A stretch of DNA of 64,000 nucleotides from Arabidopsis thaliana (GCF_000001735.4 NC_003070.9:8308001-8372000); one strand, 5' to 3'; positions 49,491 through 60,900 are shown, counted from the stretch's first letter. Program-made: numbers and translations. The notes: generated by a model from the letters alone, not told the origin.

Positions 49491-50706
49491 TTACTGTTTA
49501 GGAGAAACTTCTGTTTTTCCATGTTTGTTGGTTGACATGATTACACCCGGATTTCGAATACTGAAACTCCAACTTTGAAGTCTCTCTAGCACACTCTTGG
49601 TATTCTTGATGGTGATATCACGAATGAACCAAGAAAATGGCGGTAGATTAAAAGGAGGATATGGCTGAAAATATTGGTCCATTGTCACTTTCGATGCAAT
49701 CTTTCCTTGTCCGCCACTACATTTCTTGTATTCATCTACACTCTTCGGCTTCTTGTTCTTGCATAAGCGTACTGAATCTACGTATACAGGCTCCACTTTA
49801 TAGCTACCCTCGAATACTTTCATGAACATCATTTTCTCTTTTTTATATTTCGCCTGTCCACAATAAGCAAGAAAAACCGAAGTTAAATTTTGCCTATACA
49901 AAACAAAAGATCTTGATTATTGTTAGGGGTTATAGAGAAGCTTCTTACTGTAAGATCTCTTCTGTTTTCATCGACAATTAGACTTATGGGGATAGCAATA
50001 GACCTCCCACTGAAGTTCCAGGCCACAGCTTTCTTCACCTTCGCGATCTGCCTCGGTCCATCGTCCTTCAAAACCTTTCTTGATTTGCTTTTCTTCATAA
50101 TTAACAAAAAGAGTACACTTTCAAGTATTGCTACAATTAATACCACATTTGAATCATTCAATGATAAGAAATAAAACCAGAAGTGGTTCGGTGTTTGGTC
50201 CGTTATGTGGATTAGTGAAAAGTTCGAAGACTCCATCAGGAGGCAACCCCAATGTCAATTCTATGTGCATATGGCATATACCCTTTTTTGTTGTCACCTT
50301 CAATCAAACAAAAAAAAGGTGTTTTGTCAATCTTATTTTGAATTCTACAAATTCCTTAAAATGTTCTTGAGATTTTGTTAGCTGATTTTGCTATTACTAC
50401 CTTAACCTTAGGAGGGGCATCTTTCCATGGATGCTTCTTCTCTGCAGCTGTCCAAAGTTTATCTTGCCTCTCCCACTCATCTTCGTCATAGTATTTTTTC
50501 ATCTTAGCAGGACCATTATCCATCTCTGATGCCGACTTAGATTCAACATGCTCAGAGCTCTTGGGATCTTCCTACAATAACAAAGAGAATCATATATGAT
50601 TTAGTTTATACGATGGGGTAATAATATTTTTTTTAATTGATTTGACCTCAAGAGGCTGTTGAGAATTCTGATTGATCCATGCTCCAAACGCAGGAAATAC
50701 ACCCAT
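49491..50706 (-). CDS. DUF220 copy E, intact
   Basis: Five coding exons: 50706-50647, 50571-50401, 50297-50178, 50092-49949 and 49853-49491; open for 285 residues. Exon 1 gives MGVFPAFGAWINQNSQQPLE. Exon 2 is charged and ends KKHPWKDAPPKVK. Exon 3 (MHIELTLGLPPDGVFELFTN) is shorter than in the sisters by loss of a few codons before the LL donor. Exon 4 codes KAVAWNFSGRSIAIPISLIV and exon 5 the FEGSYKVEPVYVDSVRL, CSGGQGKIASKVTMDQYFQP and RDITIKNTKSVLERLQ segments. It has a 20-residue extension related to that of copy D, so D and E are a likely sister pair. Confidence 0.88.
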
Positions 50707-51439
50707 TATTTCTCTATCAAATTTTATATAGTCCACAAATGATAATGACAATGCAATTGTATATAATATGATTTGAAGAATATTTAGCTAAAATGTCTGC
50801 AATTTTGAGAGAATGGTGTACGTTAAGTTTTACGTACGGCCAAACAATGCAGCGGGCAGCTCAATTCTCGTGAGTTATTTACGTACAGACGAGACCTACC
50901 TTAGCTAGGAAAAAATAAAATAGCAACTTTAATACCATAAACCGAAATAGAGATACAAAACCGTATAACCATATATAATTCTTGCGTTGGAAACTTGGAA
51001 ACGAGGAATTACAAATTGACCAACGTTTCAGAATTGTGCCAAAATGGCATAATATGGATTTGGCCCCCATTTTTATTAATGTACAATTTTGTGTTGAATT
51101 CGAAGAAACCTGATGTAGAGCATATCATTACATTTTTCATATAAATTTATTGATTTACATAGAGACAAACATTATAGTCATTTTGGTATAGATTTTATAC
51201 AAACTAAAAAACGAAGAAAAGTATATCCAAACTTTATATACACATACGAAAACTAAATCTAGAAACGACGACAAAGACAACCGTAACAATTAGGAACAAA
51301 TCTCCTAATTCACCCTTGTGCTAATTAGAACTTTCGTACGGGTCTACTCGCATCTTGGCACCCATATCTTGAAGCATTTTGAGCAGAGTCGTGGTGGTCT
51401 TGATGGTGGTCCTACGAATGTACCAAGAACGGCGGCAAA
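50707..51439. other. Spacer: copy E promoter and copy F 3' remnant
   Basis: Conserved upstream block at 50816-50900. At about 51340-51440 the out-of-frame remainder of copy F's C-terminal exon is still recognisable. Confidence 0.55.
50816..50900 (-). promoter_or_regulatory. Conserved DUF220 upstream block, copy E
   Basis: Plus-strand words TGTACGTTAAGTTTTACGTA, GGGCAGCTCAATTCTCGTGA, TTACGTACAGACGAG and CCTACCTTAG, about 110-195 bp upstream of the ATG. Confidence 0.7.
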
Positions 51440-52562
51440 TTAAAAATAGGATATGGCTGAAAATATTTGGTCCATTGTCACTTTTGATGCAATCTTTCCT
51501 TGCCCACCGCTACATTTTTTGTATTCTTCTGGACTCTTTGGCTCCTTCTGATTGCACAAGCGCTCGAAATCTACATAAATTGGCTCCACTTTATAGCTAC
51601 CCTCGAACACTTTCATGAACTTCATTTTCTGTTTCTTATATTTTCCCTATCCACAACATGCAAGAGAAACCCAAGTTAAGTTTCAACAATACAAAACAAA
51701 AACATTGATTTTTGCGAAGGATACAGAGAAGCTTCTTACCCTAAGATCTTTCTCATTTTCAACCGCATTTATATTTATCGGCATACCTCCAGACCACCAC
51801 AGGAAATCCCAGGCCACAACTTTATCTACCTCCACTATCTGCCTTGGTCCATCCCTCTTCAAAACCTTCCTTTTTTTGTTTACCTTCATAAAACAAAAAA
51901 GAGTACACTTCCAAGTCTTGCTATGTAAGAATAATATGCATATACCACATTTAATTCACACAATGATATGAGAAAAAGAAAACCAGAAGTTGGCGCCAAG
52001 ACTTGTCACTGACGAGTGGTAAGTTGTCTGGATTAGTGAAAAGCTCGAAGACTGATCGTGGAGGCAATCCAAATGTCAATTCTATGTACATATGGCAAAG
52101 ACCCTTTTTTGTTGTCACCTTCAACCATAAAAATTATAAGAAATTTTTTGGGATCTTTATCTTATAACTCAAGTAATTCCTCTAATAAGAGAGAAAATAT
52201 TGTTAGCAATTTGGTCTTACCTTGACTTTAGGAGGGGCATCATACCATGGATATTTCTTCTCTGCATCTCTCCAAAGTTTTCCTTGCTCCATCACCTCAT
52301 CGTCGACATTATTAGTATTCATCTCTGACACTGACTTAGATCTATTATTCTCAGATTTCTTGAACTCGGCCTACAACAACAAACATATACATATATACTC
52401 TAATTTCTATATTTAGTCCATGACATTTAATAAGATATATTAACCATATAATTTAGCTTATATTTGACTTTTGGGCTCTTTGATTGATGGAAATGAAACT
52501 GACCTTAGGAGACTGTTGCATATTTTGATTAAATCCAGCCACTAATCCAGAATTACACTCAT
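51340..52562 (-). pseudogene. DUF220 copy F, broken in exons 1 and 5
   Basis: Exons by comparison: 52562 to about 52504, 52370-52221, 52118-51984, 51883-51740 and from 51646. Exon 1 keeps the ATG but small losses give a stop within seven codons where sisters read VFPGFGGW. Exons 2-4 are open with good junctions (KKYPWYDAPPKVK, CHMYIELTFGLPPRSVFELF, VVAWDFLWWSGGMPI). In exon 5 one extra base near 51465 shifts the frame after ASKVTMDQIF, ending at 51440 and removing the C-terminal helix. A downstream Met could still give a shortened protein, but two lesions make loss of function likely. Confidence 0.8.
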
Positions 52563-53197
52563 TTCTCTCTGAAATTTTTAGTCCATGAACGATACTTACC
52601 TAATCAGAACAAGAGCTAATGACTGTCCATTCTTGTATATATTATAGTTTGAGGAATATGAGATTGAAACTTGTTTATGGAATCGAGAAAATATCGAGAG
52701 GTTAGTGATGGGGGTAGTGTACGTTATGTTTACCTACCGCGAAATGAAGTGGGCAGCTCGGATTTTGTGAGTTCTTGACGTACAGGCAAAAACTAATATA
52801 GAAAGAAGGCACCGTAGGTATTATCTCGTGAGAACTTTTCCATTTTTTTATACCATGAAATAAAGATCCTTTAATGCATATCCGTCAGAATTAGGAGGAC
52901 AGTTATTCATTTGTTCCACACATTGAACTTTGTCTATTAGTGTTGCAGATTGAGGTCAGACGAGCAAAAATATGAGATTCCAAAAATATAAGAATACATT
53001 TCTCTGATTTAATGGTAAGCACAAAGTTAGCTTAAATATTCGTATGTCACAAAGTTCAAATTTAGTAGGAAATGAAGTAATCTTTGATTTATTTGACCCG
53101 CATGCAACGCATGTCATCATGTATGGCATGGACTGGACTATGGAAATAGGATGGAACGTGATAGAATATACAAAGACCATCGAGTTTGTTCTAACTC
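52563..53197. other. Spacer: copy F promoter and copy G 3' flank
   Basis: Upstream block at 52717-52787 followed by AT-rich DNA; no gene supported. Confidence 0.5.
52717..52787 (-). promoter_or_regulatory. Conserved DUF220 upstream block, copy F
   Basis: Plus-strand words TGTACGTTATGTTTACCTAC, GTGGGCAGCTCGGATTTTGT and TTCTTGACGTACAGGC, retained although the coding exons are damaged. Confidence 0.65.
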
Positions 53198-54358
53198 CTA
53201 AGTATACGGTATCTCTCGCAGTATGGTGGCCCTATCTTGAAGCATTTTGAGCAGAGTTTTGGTGGTCTTGATGGTGATGTTACGAATATACCAAGAAAAC
53301 GGCGGCAGATTTAAAAGAGGATATGGCTGAAAATATTGGTCCATAGTCACTTTTGGTGCAATTTTTCCTTGTCCGCCACTACATTTTTTGTATTCTTCTC
53401 GACTCTTAGGTTTCATGTTCTTGCATAAGCGATCTGCATCTACATATAGTGGTTCTATTTTCCAGCTACCTTCGAACACTTTCATGAACATCATTTTTTC
53501 TTTCTTATATTTTACCTGTTGACAATAAGAAAGAGAAACCCAAGTTAAGTTTCACCAATACAAGACAAAACGTTCATTAGTTTTAGGGGTGTAGAGAAGC
53601 TTCTTACTTCAAGGTCTTTTTTGTTTTCGTTGACAATTAAATTAATGGGGAGAGATCCAGAGAACCAAAGGAAGTCCCATGCCACAGCTTTCTTCACCTT
53701 CACGGTCTGCCTAGGTCCATCTTTCTTCAAAATCTTTCTTGATTTGTTTGCCTTTATAAGAAACAAATCACACTCTCAAGTATTGCTATAATTAATACCA
53801 CATTTGAATCATACAATGATAGGAAGAAAACCAGAAGTTGTCGCCCTGACTTGTCTATAACAAAGAATGGTATGTTGGTTGGATTGATGAAAAGTTCGTA
53901 TGCTCCATCAGGAGGCACTCCTAATGTCAATTCTATGTTCATATGGCAAAGACCCTTTTTCATTGTCACCTTCAAACGCAAAAATAGAAATTTTTTATAG
54001 ACCTTTCATCTCTACTCTTATTCTTAAATCTAAAAGTATTGAGATTTTGTTAGCTGATTTGCTATTATTACCTTCACTTTTGGAGGGGGATCATACCATG
54101 GATGCTTCTTCTCTGCATCACTCCAAAGATTTAGTTGCTTAATCTCCTCATCATCTTCGGTATTATTAGTATCCATATCCGTATTCGAGTTAGATTTAAC
54201 GTTCTCAGATCTCTTGGACTCGCCCTACAATTAACCGATATAAGTAGTTTATATAGATTGACTTTTTGGGTTCTCTGGTTGATGGAAATGAAACTAACCT
54301 TTGGGGGCTGTTGATTGTTCTGATTGATCCAGCCACCAAATCCAGGAAACACATTCAT
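53198..54358 (-). CDS. DUF220 copy G, intact
   Basis: Five coding exons: 54358-54299, 54224-54072, 53969-53832, 53751-53608 and 53515-53198; open for 270 residues. Segments follow the family order: MNVFPGFGGWINQNNQQPPK, an acidic stretch (NTDMDTNNTEDDEEIKQ) ending HPWYDPPPKVK, CHMNIELTLGVPPDGAYELF, AVAWDFLWFSGSLPINLIV, and FEGSWKIEPLYVDADRL with CSGGQGKIAPKVTMDQYFQP and RNITIKTTKTLLKMLQ. No targeting signal is visible. It can serve as a reference for the standard gene structure. Confidence 0.9.
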
Positions 54359-54951
54359 TTCACTATGAAAGCTTGGTCCACAAATGATACTTATCTAATC
54401 AAAGAAAATTGAGGAATTTGAGATTACAGCTTGGTTATGAAATTGAAAGAACATTGAGCTAGGGAGTGGTGGTGGGGGAGTGTACGTTAAATTTACGTAG
54501 CAAGAAAAAAATAAAGTGGACAGTTCGATTTCTGTGAGTCTTGACGTACAAGCGAGAGCTACATAAAGGAAAAAGACTTCGAAGGTGTTATTATCTCATG
54601 AGCATTATGCTGTTTTCCAACTTCTCAAATCTTTGTAAATATTTCCATTTTTTTCACAGCATGGACTAAATATCCTTTATTGACGAAAAAATAATTTTCA
54701 TCATTGAACTTATTTTTCCAATCGACTTATTTTTCAGGAATAGGAGAGTCGAGTTGGACATACATTTGTATATAAGTAGATAGTATTGGTTATGTCTGTT
54801 TTATTTTGTTCATTCAAATGAATGTAATTAGTTGTTTTATTTTTTTCCTATCTGGATTCATATGCAAAATAATGAGACTTTTCATTTTTATGTGTTTTTA
54901 CAAAAAAAATCTAATCAAGTGGTAACATCACTTTTGTGGATCATGATAACA
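54359..54951. other. Spacer: copy G promoter and copy H 3' flank
   Basis: Upstream block at 54480-54570; remainder AT-rich without a gene. Confidence 0.5.
54480..54570 (-). promoter_or_regulatory. Conserved DUF220 upstream block, copy G
   Basis: Plus-strand words GTGTACGTTAAATTTACGTA, GTGGACAGTTCGATTTCTGT, CTTGACGTACAAGCGAGAG and TACATAAAGGA. Confidence 0.7.
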
Positions 54952-55573
54952 TATTTTCTAAGATCTTCTAGCAACATTTTGGTGATTTTGATGGTGATCC
55001 CACGGATGATCCAAGAAACCGGTGGCAGATTAAGAAGGGTAGAAGGCTAAAAGATAAGCTCCATTGTCACCATCGATGCAATTCTTCCTCGTCCGCCGCT
55101 ACATTTTTTGTACTCTTCTTGACTATTCACCGACCTAGACCTGCAAAAGCGTTCCTGATCTACGTATAGTGGCTCGACTTTCCAGCTACCCTCAAACACT
55201 TTCATGAACTTCATTTTCTCTTTCATGAACTTCATGCAGTGGCTTAGACTTTACATCCCCAGGTTCCATAGCTGTAGTCTACAACAAGAAACATAATCTA
55301 ATTTCTATATTTAACCGATATAGTATTTTTTATATTTTTTGCTGATATATTTGCTCTTACCTTACCAGGTTCATCATACCAAGGTTTTAGATTAGTGTCT
55401 TTCTCTGACACTGGACTAGATTTAACATTCTCAGATCTCCCAGATTCAGCCTACAACAACAAAAATAATTTATAAGATTCAGGTTCTTTGAATATTGATG
55501 GAATGAAACTGACCTCAGGACGTTGTTGAATATTCTGATTGATCCAGCCACCAAATCCAGGAAATACACTCAT
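54952..55573 (-). pseudogene. DUF220 copy H, truncated copy lacking exons 3-4
   Basis: Exon 1 (55573-55514, MSVFPGFGGWINQNIQQRPE) and a short exon 2 (55450-55361, ending KPWYDEPGK) are present with good splice sites. A third possible exon from 55278 (TTAMEPGDVKSKPL) runs into a duplicated MKFMKE phrase and then exon 5-like sequence (MKVFEGSWKVEPLYVDQERF) in another frame. Exons 3 and 4, which carry the central strands of the domain, are gone. The C-terminal part after MELIF is interrupted by a stop but still recognisable to about 54952. This is a rearranged relic. Confidence 0.85.
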
Positions 55574-55734
55574 AATTCTCTTTGATATATTAAGTCCACA
55601 GACGAAACTTAACCTAATCTAATCAAAGGAAAATGACGACACAAAGCTGGTATCTATGGAAGTTTTAGGAATCTTAGATAAAGGCTTGATTCATATTTAG
55701 GCGAAATATAATACAACATGTAACTGAAAAAATG

Positions 55735-55810
55735 GTGTACGTATATGTGTTTACTTACCGTGCAACAAAGAAGTGCACAACTCCATTATCGTGAGTTCTT
55801 GACGTATAAG
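55735..55810 (-). promoter_or_regulatory. Conserved DUF220 upstream block, copy H
   Basis: Plus-strand words GTGTACGTATATGTGTTTAC, TGCACAACTCCATTATCGTG and GTTCTTGACGTATAAG; kept next to a clearly dead coding region. Confidence 0.65.
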
Positions 55811-55835
55811 AAAGAAGATTTGAGGAGAATATCCG

Positions 55836-56510
55836 GTGATTTGGATTCAAAGTCATTTTAGATTTGTGCAAGATGAATTCTTCTTATTCTCCTCACACCA
55901 GCCTCAAAATCTTGATGAGAACGTGGGTGCTATAACTGCGGGTCTTCTTACTAATGTCCCTCATGCCTACGAGTTCAATGGTCTTGTCAATGGCGTGTTC
56001 TGTCTTTTAGGTCTGCCGCCAGTGTCCACATTTGTTATATATAACCCGAGGACCAGAGAATCCATCACTTTACCCAAAATAAAGACGAAGAATCAGAAGA
56101 TTATGCTGACTACAATATTGTGAGAAACATGATCATAAGACTTCAGATCCAAGGAATGGAAGAAGGTTAACGGTAAGCGATGTTATATCTTTCTAAACCA
56201 TGTAGAGAACATTAAGCTTAAGCATTTTAGTACTTAACAACTTATTAGGGTTGGAGGCAGTGAGATGAGCATTCTCTTTTGGATTTATTACTGTTCAGCA
56301 AAACATAGTTGCCTTTTTTTTTTTTTTGAAATTTAAACTATATTTTCCTGATCTCATATCTGATTTTTATTGGAATATCAACTTATTGTTAATAATATTA
56401 ATTCTAGACTTATGTCGGTTAGATCATCAAAAGTTTTGTTCAACAAAGGACGAGAGAGTTTTTCCATGGGGTATCTTTATTACTGGTAGGCTGGTAACGT
56501 TTAGGTAGTG
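55836..56510 (+). pseudogene. F-box-associated (FBA) domain gene fragment
   Basis: Plus-strand relic between copies H and I. The readable part at about 55836-56123 resembles the FBA region of the large Arabidopsis F-box family: FRFVQDEFFLFSSHQPQNLD, FNGLVNGVFCLLGLPP and VIYNPRTRESITLP. Further pieces appear after frame changes (SDPRNGRR near 56145, WGIFITGR near 56465). There is no F-box at its front and no complete open frame. It is a decayed fragment and unrelated to DUF220. Confidence 0.7.
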
Positions 56511-56819
56511 AAATACTTCATTCAACACATTTTGTTATGCAAGGCATGGAGTATGGAATGGAGAGCATCGCGTTAGACCTAAGGTAATTCAGGTCCTAAA
56601 GTCAACTGGAATTAAAAAAAAAAAAAATTAAGATGCTTATGCCTATATGCGTATTCGTTGATCAAACAAAAAAAAGATACATATGCGTATTCAAGTTATA
56701 GTTTTCCATGTTTCTTGCTTGTAAGTCTTTATAAAGTCGTTATCTAGACTTAGTCTCGCAACACGACACTCGCATGTTGAAGCATTTTGAGCAGGGTTAT
56801 GGTGGTCCTGATGGTTATA

Positions 56820-58380
56820 TCACGGATGAACCAAGAAAATGGTGGTAGATTTAAAAGGAGGATATGGCTGAAAGTATTGGTCCATTGTTACTTTCGATGC
56901 AATCCTTCCTTGTCCGCCACTACATGTTTTGTATTCTTGAAAACTCTTTGGCTCCTTATTATTGCACAAGCGTACTGAATCTACATATAGTGGCTCCACT
57001 TTATAGTTACCTTCGAATACTTTCATGAACATCATTTTCTCTTTTTTATATTTTGCCTGTCCACAACAAGCAAGAAAAACGCAATTTAAACTTTATCAAT
57101 ACAAAACAAAATTAGTAATGCTTATATATCAAAGATAATTGTGAAGGGTCGAGAAAAGCTTCTTCTTACTGTAAATTCTTTTTGGTTTTCATCCACAATT
57201 AGTTCTATCGGGATAGCTCCAGACCACCAAAGGAAGTCCCATGCCAAAGCTTGCTCCACCTTCACGATCTGCCTCCGTCCATCTTTCTTTAAAACCTTTC
57301 TTGATTTGTATTCCTTCATCAGAAAAATATCACACTCTCAAGGACTACTATCAATAATACCACATTCGAAACATACAATGATAGGGAACAAAATCCAGAA
57401 GTTGACGCCCATGCTTGTTCATATCGAAGAAGAGTGGGCCATCATTTGGATTAGTGAAAAGTTCGAAGACTCCATTAGGATTCCAGCCTAATGTCAGTTC
57501 TATGTTCATATGGCATAGTCCCTTTTTTGTTGTCACCTTCAAAATAAACAAAACAAATTAAGATTGTTGTTCTTTAGAAAAGAGCTTTCGTCAAGCCTAG
57601 GTAGTTTCCTTGCCAATTTCTTTTTTTTTTTCAAAAACAAGGCCATCTAAAGTGCAGTTGATTTCTCAGACCCTTTCAAGCCAAATATACATAAAATCCG
57701 AGAATCCTTTCCTCCGTTTTTTTTTTTTTGCGAGAATTGTTTCTCGGATGTTGAATCTACCAATTCGTTTTAGGAATCCTAGCTAGTAAAAAAAAGAAAA
57801 GAAATTGAACTCATTTTCTTAGGGAAGTTAACATATTTTCGAGGTCACTCCTAGTATTATCTCTTGTGTTAATACTATTAACATACATCAATAAACTCAA
57901 TACTTTCAAGTTCACAATATTGGCATGGTTTTAGAGCCAAGTTTAACCCTAGAGAATATGCTAACTTCCGTAATAAGATAAGTAAATTTTCTTTTCTTTT
58001 TTTTTACTAGGATTCTCCTAGTAATTCTTTCTAAAATAAGTATTGAGATGTTGTTAGGCTATTTGCTTTTGTTACCTTGACCTTCGGAGGGGCATCATAC
58101 CATGGATGCTTCTTCTCTGAAGCACTCCAAAGTTCATATTGCTTCTTCATTTCCTCTTTGTCATAGACTAGTTCTTGATTATTACTATCTTTCTCTGACT
58201 CTGAATTAGTATTAACATCCACAAATCTTTTGGACTCACCCTACAATAACGAACATAATTTATAATAGTTTATACTAATTTGACTTGTCGAGTTCTAAGA
58301 ATGATGGAAATGAAACTGACCTTAGGAGGTTCTTGAATGTTCTGATTTATCCAGCCATCAAATCCAGAAAATACCCTCAT
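56820..58380 (-). pseudogene. DUF220 copy I, C-terminal frameshift and altered donor
   Basis: Exons by comparison: 58380-58321, 58240-58076, 57536 to about 57390, 57313-57170 and 57056-56820. Exons 1-4 are open (MRVFSGFDGWINQNIQEPPK, KKHPWYDAPPKVK, NIELTLGWNPNGVFELFTNP, LAWDFLWWSGAIPIELIV). The usual exon 3 donor is changed from GT to GA; a GT six bases further on would keep frame and add Asp-Phe. Intron 2 is 539 nt where sisters have about 90-125. In exon 5 one extra A (near 56850) shifts the frame after PYPPF, replacing the C-terminal helix by nine other residues. A truncated product is possible. Confidence 0.8.
57600..58020. repeat. Insertion of about 0.43 kb in intron 2 of copy I
   Basis: The extra length of this intron relative to the sisters lies here. 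The segment has long T- and A-runs and partly complementary ends (GCCTAGGTAGTTTCC on the left, TACTAGGATTCTCCTAGT on the right). It could be a small non-autonomous transposon, but I could not define target-site duplications. Limits are approximate. Confidence 0.45.
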
Positions 58381-59169
58381 TTTGCTCTGAAGTTTTGGTC
58401 CACAAACGATGTTTACCTAATCAGACAGAACAAGAGCATAAAATAGTACGTTTGTATATATTGTGGATTGAGTAATAAAAGTTTGGTTCAAATTTAGAAA
58501 ATTTCAATATAAAACTGAAATAATGGTGTACGTTAGGTTTTACGTGTGGAGAAACAAAGTAGTAGGCAGCTTCATTCTCGTGAGTTTTACGTATTGAATA
58601 AACAAAGAAGTTATTTCCCTTATTTTGTATGTATTTAGTAGTCGAGAGGTCGATAAATTGAAGACTGATGCGTGCCCTCGCGGAATCAGGATTAGTCAAC
58701 TTGACTTACTAGTCGGATTGCTTTGATCGGAATTTCTTTTTCTAAAGATGATCCGTCGGGATCAAATATGGACCGCTCCACTCTGCTTAATATTCCGGTT
58801 AATTTAGGTATTGACTGCTTTAAATTTAATTACCTGGCGGTGGGTACTAGTTTGTGTTGTATTTGCCATGTTAGCTGCTTGAGATCTTTATGATATTGTT
58901 TGAGTATATTGAATGACGAGTGTCAAGTATCCACATTAGCTGTCCCAAAGGCTTGTTCAGTTTATTTTATTAGTTTAATGGTAACCTTTTTACCAAAAAA
59001 ACAACAAAAATATTCACATAAACAAGATACCTAAAAATATACTTGATATGGTTTTGTAGTACTAAAAAATTATGAATTTTATATTTTCCCCTATTAGAAT
59101 TCCCTTTTGAATAAACTGTTTACCGAGATAAGTTTTATATTGTTTTGTTTATTTCGATTTTGGGGCTTT
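58381..59169. other. Spacer between copies I and J
   Basis: Contains the upstream block of copy I and then spacer that resembles the spacer between K and L (for example GTCCCAAAGGCTTG near 58942 and near 63371). No gene supported. Confidence 0.6.
58526..58596 (-). promoter_or_regulatory. Conserved DUF220 upstream block, copy I
   Basis: Plus-strand words GGTGTACGTTAGGTTTTACG, GGCAGCTTCATTCTCGTGAG and TTTTACGTATTGAA. The last phrase, continuing AAACAAAGAAGTTATTTC, is shared only with copy K. Confidence 0.7.
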
Positions 59170-60338
59170 TCAAACTTCTCGTAAAGTGGTACCCGCTTTT
59201 CTAAGATCTTCGAGCAGAATCTTGGTGGTTCTGATGGTGATCCCACGAATGATCCAAGAAACCGGTGGTCGATTAAGAAGAGAAGAAGGCTCAAAAATCT
59301 GCTCCATTGTAACTTTTGACCCAACTTTTCCTTGTCCACCGCTACATATTTTGTATTCTTCTCGACTTTTTGGCGACCTTGACTTGCACAAGCGTTCCTG
59401 ATCTACGTAATCTGGCTCAACTTTCCAGCTACCCTTGAACACTTTCATTAACATCATTTTCTTTGTCGTATATTTTGCCTATATGCAAGATTTATTGATC
59501 AAACACTAGTTAATACATCCAAAACTGAACAAATTAAACAACTGATTTTCTTAGAGGATATCTGTAAGCTTTCTTACTGTTAGATTCTTATGGTTTTCGT
59601 GAATTATAAGATGTATTGGGATATCTACTGAACACCCAAGAAAGTTCCAGGACAAAGCTTTTTCCACCTCCGTGGTCTGCCTTGGTCCATCCTTCTTCAA
59701 AACCTTTGTTGATTTGTTTTCCTTCATTAGAAAAAAGACCACACTCTCAATTCTTGCTTCAATTAACTAATACTCAGTTTACAACTATATTAAAATGACA
59801 TACCAAACGTTGGCGCCCGGCCTTATCCTCTTTGAAGAAAGGAAAGTTGTTTGGATTAGTGAACATCTCATAGACTGCTTCAGGAGGCAATCCCAATTTG
59901 AATTCTATGTTCAAATGGCAAAGACACTTTTTTGTTGTCACCTTAAAACATCCAAAAATGTAACAAACTTTTTAGATATTTTCTCTTAATGTTAGTAACT
60001 CCTCTTAAAGGCAATAAAAAACTAAAAGGTATTGAGATTTTGTTTGCAAATTTGGTCTTTACCTTCACCTTAGCTGGAGCATCATACCATGGATGTTTTT
60101 TCTCAGCAGCTCTCCAAAGTCTTGATTCCTTCTTTACCTCAGCTAAGTCATAATATTTAGGATCTACCGCCCACACAGAATTAGATGCAGGGCTCTTGGA
60201 CTCGACCTACAACAACAAACACTATTCTACATTTGATTTGACTTCCTTGAGTTCTGTGATTATAGAAATGAAACTGACCTCATGAGGCTCTTCAACATGA
60301 GGATTGATCGACCCACTAAATCTAGGAGTTACACTCAT
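59170..60338 (-). CDS. DUF220 copy J, intact
   Basis: Five coding exons: 60338-60279, 60206-60063, 59941-59804, 59721-59578 and 59478-59170; open for 264 residues. Exon 1 is diverged (MSVTPRFSGSINPHVEEPHE), having lost the Trp of the GGW box. Exon 2 is short (VWAVDPKYYDLAEVKKESRL). Exon 3 reads CHLNIEFKLGLPPEAVYEMF, exon 4 KALSWNFLGCSVDIPIHLII, and exon 5 FKGSWKVEPDYVDQERL, CSGGQGKVGSKVTMEQIFEP and RGITIRTTKILLEDLRKAGT. The C-terminus is nearly that of copy L. Confidence 0.88.
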
Positions 60339-60440
60339 TTTGTTTCTCAAAGTTTAGTCCAAAACTATATTATCCTAATCAGAGTAATAGAAAATGAAAG
60401 AGAACTCGAAAGAAACGTATAAGAAGGCACAAGGGAAAAC

Positions 60441-60497
60441 TAAAACGTGCAGCTCAAATTTTATGAGTTTCTGACGTACAGGGCTCCTACATGAATC
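60441..60497 (-). promoter_or_regulatory. Conserved DUF220 upstream block, copy J (shortened)
   Basis: Plus-strand words ACGTGCAGCTCAAATTTTAT, TTTCTGACGTACAGGGC and CTACATGAATCC; the left TGTACGTTA part is missing. Confidence 0.55.
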
Positions 60498-60900
60498 CTA
60501 AATTCTAAATTTTCCTCTTGTCCCTTCAAGTCAAATTATTTCACAATTTAGAAAAATTAAATGGAATCATTTATTTTCAATATTCAGAAGATTTAAAAAC
60601 TTATTTCCGTCTACTCACAAAAGAAGCTATCATCCCATGATTGAAGTTACCTTTAAAAAATTTTGACTTTTTTTTTTTTTTGGACATCACTACAATTGGT
60701 TTATAGGTTATAGGTTTTTGGGTTATTTAGAATTCTTCGTTGTTTTTGAACTCTATTTATTTTTATTTATTTGGGAATTAAGAGTTTTGTCCTTAATTTC
60801 AGTTGGTTTTATTTGAGTATATAGAGATCAAAGGGTGTTGAGATGAAACATTTTTGTGATCATTAAAAACATGCTTTTGACAAGAAGCAGTTTCCGTACC

